From: Gnetum montanum | Taxonomy: Eukaryota > Streptophyta > Gnetopsida > Gnetales > Gnetaceae | NCBI GenBank assembly: GCA_015680685.1 | Contig: MNCI01001451.1 | Location: 221,187 to 285,186, forward strand | Direction of reading: 5' to 3' | Length of the DNA: 64,000 nt | In this document: positions 59,301-64,000 of the stretch, piece by piece | How the letters are laid out: every line of letters starts with the position of its first letter | Numbering within the stretch: position 1 is the first letter of the stretch | The notes under the pieces: generated by a model | Told to the model about the DNA's origin: nothing | Seen by the model: the letters and a program-made list of their open reading frames with translations, nothing else | Databases searched by the model: none | Position numbers and translations under genes: made by a program

Positions 59301-59860
59301 AAGCGAATGGTCAAGCTGAAGCAACAAATAAAGTCATTATCAATTTACTCAAGAAAATGCTCAACAACAACAAGAGATGGTGGCATAAAAAGATCCTCTA
59401 TGTGCTATGGGCGTATCGTACCACATGCAGAACAGCTACAGACAGTACGCCTTATAGCCTAGTCTATGGATCCGAGGCGGTTCTACCCCTCGAATTACAA
59501 GTTCTTTCTCTGCGAATGGTCCTCTCCACGATTATAAATGAGGCTCAACACACCGAGTCTCGGGTCATGGATTTGGATTCAGTAGAGGAGAAGTGAATAC
59601 AGATGCTTGATACCATCGAAAAGTATCAAGATAAGAAGAGGCAGAAGCACCGTCATAATCTTCAACAACGTCTGATCAAGAAGGGAGATTTGGTTCTCAA
59701 GGCCGTTCGCGAACCAGTAGGCAAGTTCTCTGCAAACTGGGAGGGCCCTTTCTTGGTAGCTGATGTGTATGGCAACGGTGCGTTCAAGCTAGCAGATACC
59801 AACGGCAACGAGTTACCAAATCTTGTGAACCATATATATCTAAAGCGGTACTACATTTAA
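56394..59860 (+). pseudogene. pol of E9: RT, RNase H, archaeal-type RNase H, integrase
   Basis: RT 56394-57590: GIRICIDFRDLNKAT, LSFMDGFSGYNQI, MMPFGLKNVGAMYQ and NDYVDDIAV (catalytic YVDD intact). After a frameshift near 57580, RNase H (about 57600-57950): YLATSDVALATLL, ETRYNEVE. Archaeal-type RNase H 58130-58510: LYFDGASTARGG, NNVAEYKGLL, IRGDSMLVINQ, VPRSDNTLANALAALA. Integrase 58770-59860: HEGLCGGH..CDMCQ zinc finger; GLDIIGP, DNGPQFSS and NGQAEATNK give DD35E; C-terminal KKGDLVLKAV and NWEGPFLVADVYG. Stops at about 56500, 56811, 57796, 58583, 58703, 59126 and 59594. Together these would copy and insert the element. Confidence 0.93.
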
Positions 59861-59884
59861 CTGCATATCCAGTGTTAACATTAG

Positions 59885-60457
59885 GCATGGCAACAATCGT
59901 CCGCTATGACACTAAACTGGCAACAATCGTCCGCTACGACGCTAAACTGGCAACAATCCTCCGCTACGACGTAAAACTGGCACTCTCTTCACACGTCCGC
60001 CACAACACTAAACTGGCAATAATCGTCCGCTATGACATAAAACTGGCACTTTCTGCACGCGTCTACCATGACGTAAAACTGGCAAATTGCAATCGTCCGC
60101 TACGACGTAAAACTGGCAATGTTGTACAGGTTCGCCAAGACGTAAAATTGGCATTTCCTGCACGTGTTTGCCACAACGCTAAACTAGCACCGGCTGTCCA
60201 CCATGACATAAAACTGGCATAGGTAAGTATCTGTTTGCTAAGACGTGAAACCAGCACAAATTTGTCCCTGGGTCATGACATGAAACTGACATCCACAGCA
60301 CAGTCTGCTGAGACCATAAATCAACTCTACCACCATCCGCTATGACATAAAACTAGCATTTTTCAGTCCGCCCGAACTTTAAACTGGGACCATGGTCTGC
60401 TGGGACTTAAAACCAACAACGGTAGTCTACCAGGACTTAAAACTGGGACCTACAGAC
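59885..60457 (+). repeat. minisatellite after E9 integrase
   Basis: About 17 units of 29-37 bp, consensus GTCCGCTAYGACRTAAAACTGGCA with a variable spacer; the first three units are 30 bp and nearly identical, later ones diverge. An open frame across it (59872-60222) is a by-product of repeat length divisible by three. Confidence 0.88.
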
Positions 60458-61641
60458 CGCCAACATGCGAATCAAGTGAGCGTAATCGTTTCTGTACGGC
60501 TGCAAAAAAAGTGGGGTGGAACATTGGGATAGCCCCAGCATCGTTTCCTCACAGGCATTCTGCTGATTCCTCGGATGTGCTAAAAGGCATACTACTGACC
60601 CCTCGGAGATGCCGTCACTTCACCCACTTCAGCGGTGGCACCTCTGAGAGTTTAGTCACCGTCCGGAGCCCCAAAGGAGTTCTCATCAACTACGACCTTG
60701 GGGATCTCTACTCATCATCACTATCAGGCTCTGGCTTCACAGATTCACCTAGCTAGTTCTTTGCGTAACCAGTCAGGTGTGATGAGTCTGATATTCTTTG
60801 ACGGTGATATGCTGGGCCGAGCGTCAACGTTGAAGACCCTGGCCTCTTACTATGGTTCCTCCTTCACAGCCCACTCACTCTATCTCGTCCCAAACGGTAC
60901 TTGTTTCACCAACCTCTCCGATGATTCGACTACGCAATGGTGTCCTTTGTTTTCTTCTTTGTTGCAGGTCACTTGCTACGGGGATGTTGTTCAAAGGTGC
61001 ATTCATCTGAGTGGTGAAATACAAACAGCGTTTTGAGATGGCCGCTTAGGTTAGCCTGTCCACTCAGGAGTGCATCCCTGTTTTCCTCATAATCCTACCT
61101 CTAGCTCTTACTCCCCTCCTTAACCATCCCATCTATTTCCCTCACGCAAAATGTGAATATGCAGCATACGCTTCCCGCATCTGTATTACAATCAAGTCCA
61201 TAAACCGGCGTAACGCAACTCGCCTAGTGGACGCCAAAAAAAATGGGGGGTGCATCGGCAAAATGGATGAAACACAACTCATCCAAGCCACGCAGGCGCA
61301 ACACAATTAGTCTATGCAAGCCCCTTCATCTACAAAATGACTACATAACTCCATGCAAACGTAGTCGCAGGAGAAGGCCTAAGTGCTTATGCATAAAAAA
61401 CTACACTCACACATTTGCATCTTCCCCGAACCTCACTTGAGTGTTCCCTGAACCTCTCTCCTCTTACTTCTGTAAGAATGCCCTCCCGTACCATTTTATC
61501 TCCCGTTTCCCTCAACTTTGCACTTCTGCTTTGACAGGACGACACTTGAGTAACCGTTGATGAACGTTGTTGGTACTTTTACCCATCCGGTGTTTCGTAT
61601 TCTTCGTCGACGTCTTTCAAGCAAGCCCTCCAAATGTCAAC
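60458..61641 (+). other. 3' untranslated region of E9
   Basis: About 1.2 kb between the array and polypurine tract. Two open frames of about 80 and 110 codons (60511-60756, 60698-61036) overlap and show no family likeness; weak word matches to E8 38000-38500 suggest a shared non-coding region. Confidence 0.5.
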
Positions 61642-61650
61642 AAAGAGGGG
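61642..61650 (+). other. polypurine tract of E9
   Basis: AAAGAGGGG, four bases before the 3' LTR. E8 has AAAGAAGGG at the matching place on the minus strand. It primes plus-strand synthesis. Confidence 0.8.
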
Positions 61651-61654
61651 CCAT

Positions 61655-63230
61655 TGAAACACCGTGGAAATTGTGAATCGGCCTAAGGCGAAGATTCACG
61701 ATTCTGGCGAAAGTTTGCGACAAAAAATCCAAAAAATAGAGCAAGGCAAAGAGGCACGCAGCATCAAGTCTCCAAGTTTCTTGCAAATTTCAACCCTACT
61801 TTGTTCTCTCTCTTTATAATACATTACGCAAAATAGCGGGGTGTCGCTCAACGTAACTTACTTTGGCGATTTTGACGAAGTTTAAGGTTTAAAGACTTGT
61901 CGCATATTCTGCTAAGTCTTTTGTCCAGGGTTGAGTTTACACTCCGTTACGCGGAGCAGCGTAATGAGCTTCCAGAAAGTCAAATTTAGAACCCAAAGAA
62001 GCGCGGCAGATTGATTTCTTCCTTTTTACAAATTGGTCGCTTTACGATTATTACGCTACGCAGCATAAGCAAGCGTAAATTATTGTAAAGTTGACTATGT
62101 TTGACGCTCTATTATGCTTCGTGGTGTAAATAAGCGTAAAAAAGCTTGAGTTAACTGCTTCTACGCTCTATTACGCTCCGCCATGCTACGCAGCGTAAAT
62201 AAGCATAATACAGCCTAAAGTCAACTAAAGCAGTACCCGACACACACCTGCTATCCATACGCACAATATGCTCATCAGCGTATCGTAGCGTAATCATGAA
62301 GCGGCCTCAGCAAGAGTGGTTGACAGCGTACTTTGCCCTCTCTTTTATAAAAATGTGATGCGACATGACCAGTTTCAACACAAAGTTTGCCAAGTCAATG
62401 GTATTTTGAAGGTTCGAGACACATTTCATCAAGACCGTGCCTTCTCCACACACTACCGAACCTATAAATACTCCAGTTGCTGAATAAAGAAAGGGATCTG
62501 GATCTTCAACTTTTTTGTAAGGACATCACCTTTGAGCAAAGATAGAAGACATTTGCTTGAGCATTGGCAGCAGGAGCAATCAGTCCTTTGGTGAAAATAC
62601 AATTCTCTCCATTGGCAATCATTGGCAGTTTTGAGCAGAGACTACCAAGGACAAAGGGAGCAGACCAGAGATCGAGAGATTGTCTGGTGCGGTTGGCAAG
62701 ATTTATTGATCAGAAATAGTTGATCGATAGACGTCCAGGCTTGACCTTCCTTGCATCCCATCCTTGGCTTACGAGGTAGACCGAGCTTCATTCTGTACTC
62801 CTTGTTGAATAGTTTTCTTATTGCTTTGTGTATGCTTCGCACAGGATAAGCGGAGTTTACCATTGGAACTTTATATACAATATTCTCAGTCTTCAAGTCA
62901 AAATATAGATCTTGGAATTGCGCATCTTTCTTAAATCTGATCCTCCTTGTCATGCTGACCTTGTCATTATTTCAATTTATTTACATCATTTTCTACTCCT
63001 TTCAAGATTCATCAAATCAATTTGTTTCGTGGAATATCTATATAATACACATATTATTACGATATTCATCTATTTACTGATTGAGTAAGTCCCTGTCTGA
63101 TCGACAAGACCGTTTAGGACACCATGGATTCGTTTTCTCCAGCACGGCCCTCGCACGGATCTGTGGTTAAGACTGTGTACACGGATTTCCATTCGGTATT
63201 TTCCAGTAACAGACATTTTTTGTCGTTACA
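61655..63230 (+). repeat. 3' LTR of E9
   Basis: 1,576 bp, collinear with 45895-47469, starting TGAAACACCGTGG and ending GTCGTTACA. Differences from the 5' LTR are mostly C/T and G/A. The TATA box is at 62462-62471. Confidence 0.95.
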
Positions 63231-63235
63231 CAACT
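63231..63235. repeat. target-site duplication of E9 (right)
   Basis: CAACT, identical to 45890-45894. Confidence 0.9.
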
Positions 63236-64000
63236 CAGCCTACATAGTTTCATTTTTTGAGCCAGCGTTTTGGGTTGGCTCATTTGCCAAACTAGTAGCT
63301 TCGGTGGAGACAGATGCTTTAGTCTCAAATTTTATCACTTCTAAACCCTACTCCATGTCAACATTGTTTATTGCCTGGGTAGCTACTTCATCACCATAAA
63401 TCACCACCTCCCTGCCTGCATAAGGTAGGTTGATTTCTTGATGTATGGATGAACAGACAATCCTAAGTTGGGCTAACCATGACCTCCCCAAGATCAAGTT
63501 GAACCCAGGCATCTCTTCTACCATGATGAACATTTCACTTGTGGGAAACTAGTCCACTACCAGAAATTTAATGTGAACAGTCCCCTTGACCACCACCCAC
63601 TCCCCATTGAATGAATTCAAAGGTTGTCATGGGTTTGATTTGATCCACCAAACCTAGTTTGTCCACTATGGGGAATGGGATGACATTTGTAGTAGCCCCA
63701 TCATCAACATGTACTCTTCGAATCTTTTGTTGAACAACCTGAATTGTGATGAATAGGGGTGTTGTTGTGGCTTAGCCCTTCTTAGGGTCATCCTTAATGG
63801 ACTCATCATGGAATGTCAACTAGGATGGTTGTGGTTCTTCGGGTGTAGAAGGAAGCATGATCGCATGGATTACTTTCTCTTCCGTCAACATGTTTTCGTC
63901 AACTGGTATGGATGTTAACATGTGAACCAAGGCCTTGCGGTGTATAGTGGAGGTCATTACTAGGTCATATAGGCTCAAGGTTGTAGTATTTTGTTTCAGA
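63236..64000 (-). pseudogene. aspartic protease region of E8, runs off the window
   Basis: Minus strand: SLYDLVMTSTIHRKALVHM, KIRRVHVDDG followed by ATTNVIPFPIVDKLGL (about 63670-63720), and EEMPGFNLILGRSWLAQL then VVIYGDEVATQAINN (63348-63533). Collinear with the E9 protease (50677-51300), again with the DDG active site. A frame change and some stops are present. The gag part lies beyond 64000. Confidence 0.85.

Larger units (their letters stand above)
45895..63230 (+). mobile_element. Tat/Ogre-type Ty3/gypsy retrotransposon E9, nearly complete
   Basis: 17,336 bp with two LTRs of 1,575 and 1,576 bp that differ mainly by transitions, an Asn-tRNA-like primer site, gag, protease, an antisense spliced gene, RT, RNase H, archaeal-type RNase H, integrase, minisatellite, 3' UTR and polypurine tract. 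The second RNase H, the size and the Asn primer fit the Tat branch; the gap between protease and RT fits the intron known from Ogre elements. Coding parts carry a handful of stops and a few frameshifts, so it is probably inactive but younger than E4 and E8. Confidence 0.92.
35268..64000 (-). mobile_element. Tat/Ogre-type Ty3/gypsy element E8, interrupted by E9
   Basis: Minus-strand element whose parts, read from right to left, are protease (64000-63231), then after the E9 insertion a protease tail (45894-45780), minisatellite, antisense gene (plus strand 40813-45283), minisatellite, RT fused to the integrase end (40073-39075), minisatellite, 3' UTR, polypurine tract and LTR (37163-35268). It runs off the right edge. 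E9 sits in it with the duplication CAACT (45890-45894 and 63231-63235), and the E8 protease-tail reading frame continues across the duplication. A deletion removes most of pol. Confidence 0.8.

Noticed and set aside
59872-60222. Plus-strand open frame of 116 codons with repeated KLA words after integrase
   Set aside because: It is the minisatellite translated; unit lengths divisible by three keep a frame open. The E8 and E7 arrays do not keep it.

Overview
This window reads as a gene-empty, repeat-saturated stretch of a large plant nuclear genome. It is AT-rich, and I found no host gene, tRNA, rRNA, prokaryotic operon or CRISPR array. Almost every protein-like segment belongs to plant LTR retrotransposons: Ty1/copia with an initiator-Met-type primer site, and Ty3/gypsy of the Tat/Ogre type, recognised by a second 'archaeal-type' RNase H, an Asn-tRNA-like primer site and great length. 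The species cannot be named from sequence; a gymnosperm or other big-genome seed plant would fit.

Layout. 1-1300 is unassigned. A degenerate LTR pair (1301-about 1760 and 8524-8876/15316-about 15370) is broken up by two copia elements. E2 (minus strand, 2181-8394) has a decayed protease-integrase-RT-RNase H polyprotein. E3 (plus strand, 8877-15315, target duplication TTATA) has gag and a possible envelope-like reading frame but no pol. 15.4-18.2 kb is mostly unreadable. E4 (about 18.2-29.8 kb, minus) is an old Tat-like element. 30.5-34.6 kb is a mosaic of three truncated pieces: E5 (gypsy protease-RT), E6 (copia LTR plus gag) and E7 (Tat integrase end). E8 (minus, 35268 to the right edge) is a second Tat-like element. 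It is split by E9 (plus, 45895-63230, 17.3 kb), a nearly complete Tat-like element with two 1.58-kb LTRs and the target duplication CAACT.

The main result is a spliced gene on the antisense strand of all three Tat-like elements (E4, E8, E9). In E8 and E9, where both flanks survive, it lies between the protease and the reverse transcriptase. In E9 it has seven readable exons (55895 down to 52056, about 1,040 codons). Exons 1-3 have identical lengths in E8 and E9 (119, 450 and 275 bp) and matching splice sites, and exon 4 is 1,049 bp in both. Exon 2 reads as an FCP1/NLI-interacting-factor-like HAD phosphatase fold whose acidic catalytic residues are lost or replaced in every copy, so I interpret it as a captured pseudophosphatase. 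It is followed by an unknown domain, an acidic linker and a probable coiled coil. The gag-protease and RT-RNase H-integrase blocks of these elements would have to be joined by splicing across this antisense gene, as Ogre elements are known to do across an intron in that position.

Other recurring structure: minisatellites with the element-sense core TAAAACTGG flank the antisense gene and follow integrase; short palindromes cluster in the U3 of the Tat LTRs; AGACATCT motifs cluster in the copia LTRs; and a roughly 195-bp tandem array with a palindromic core sits in E4.
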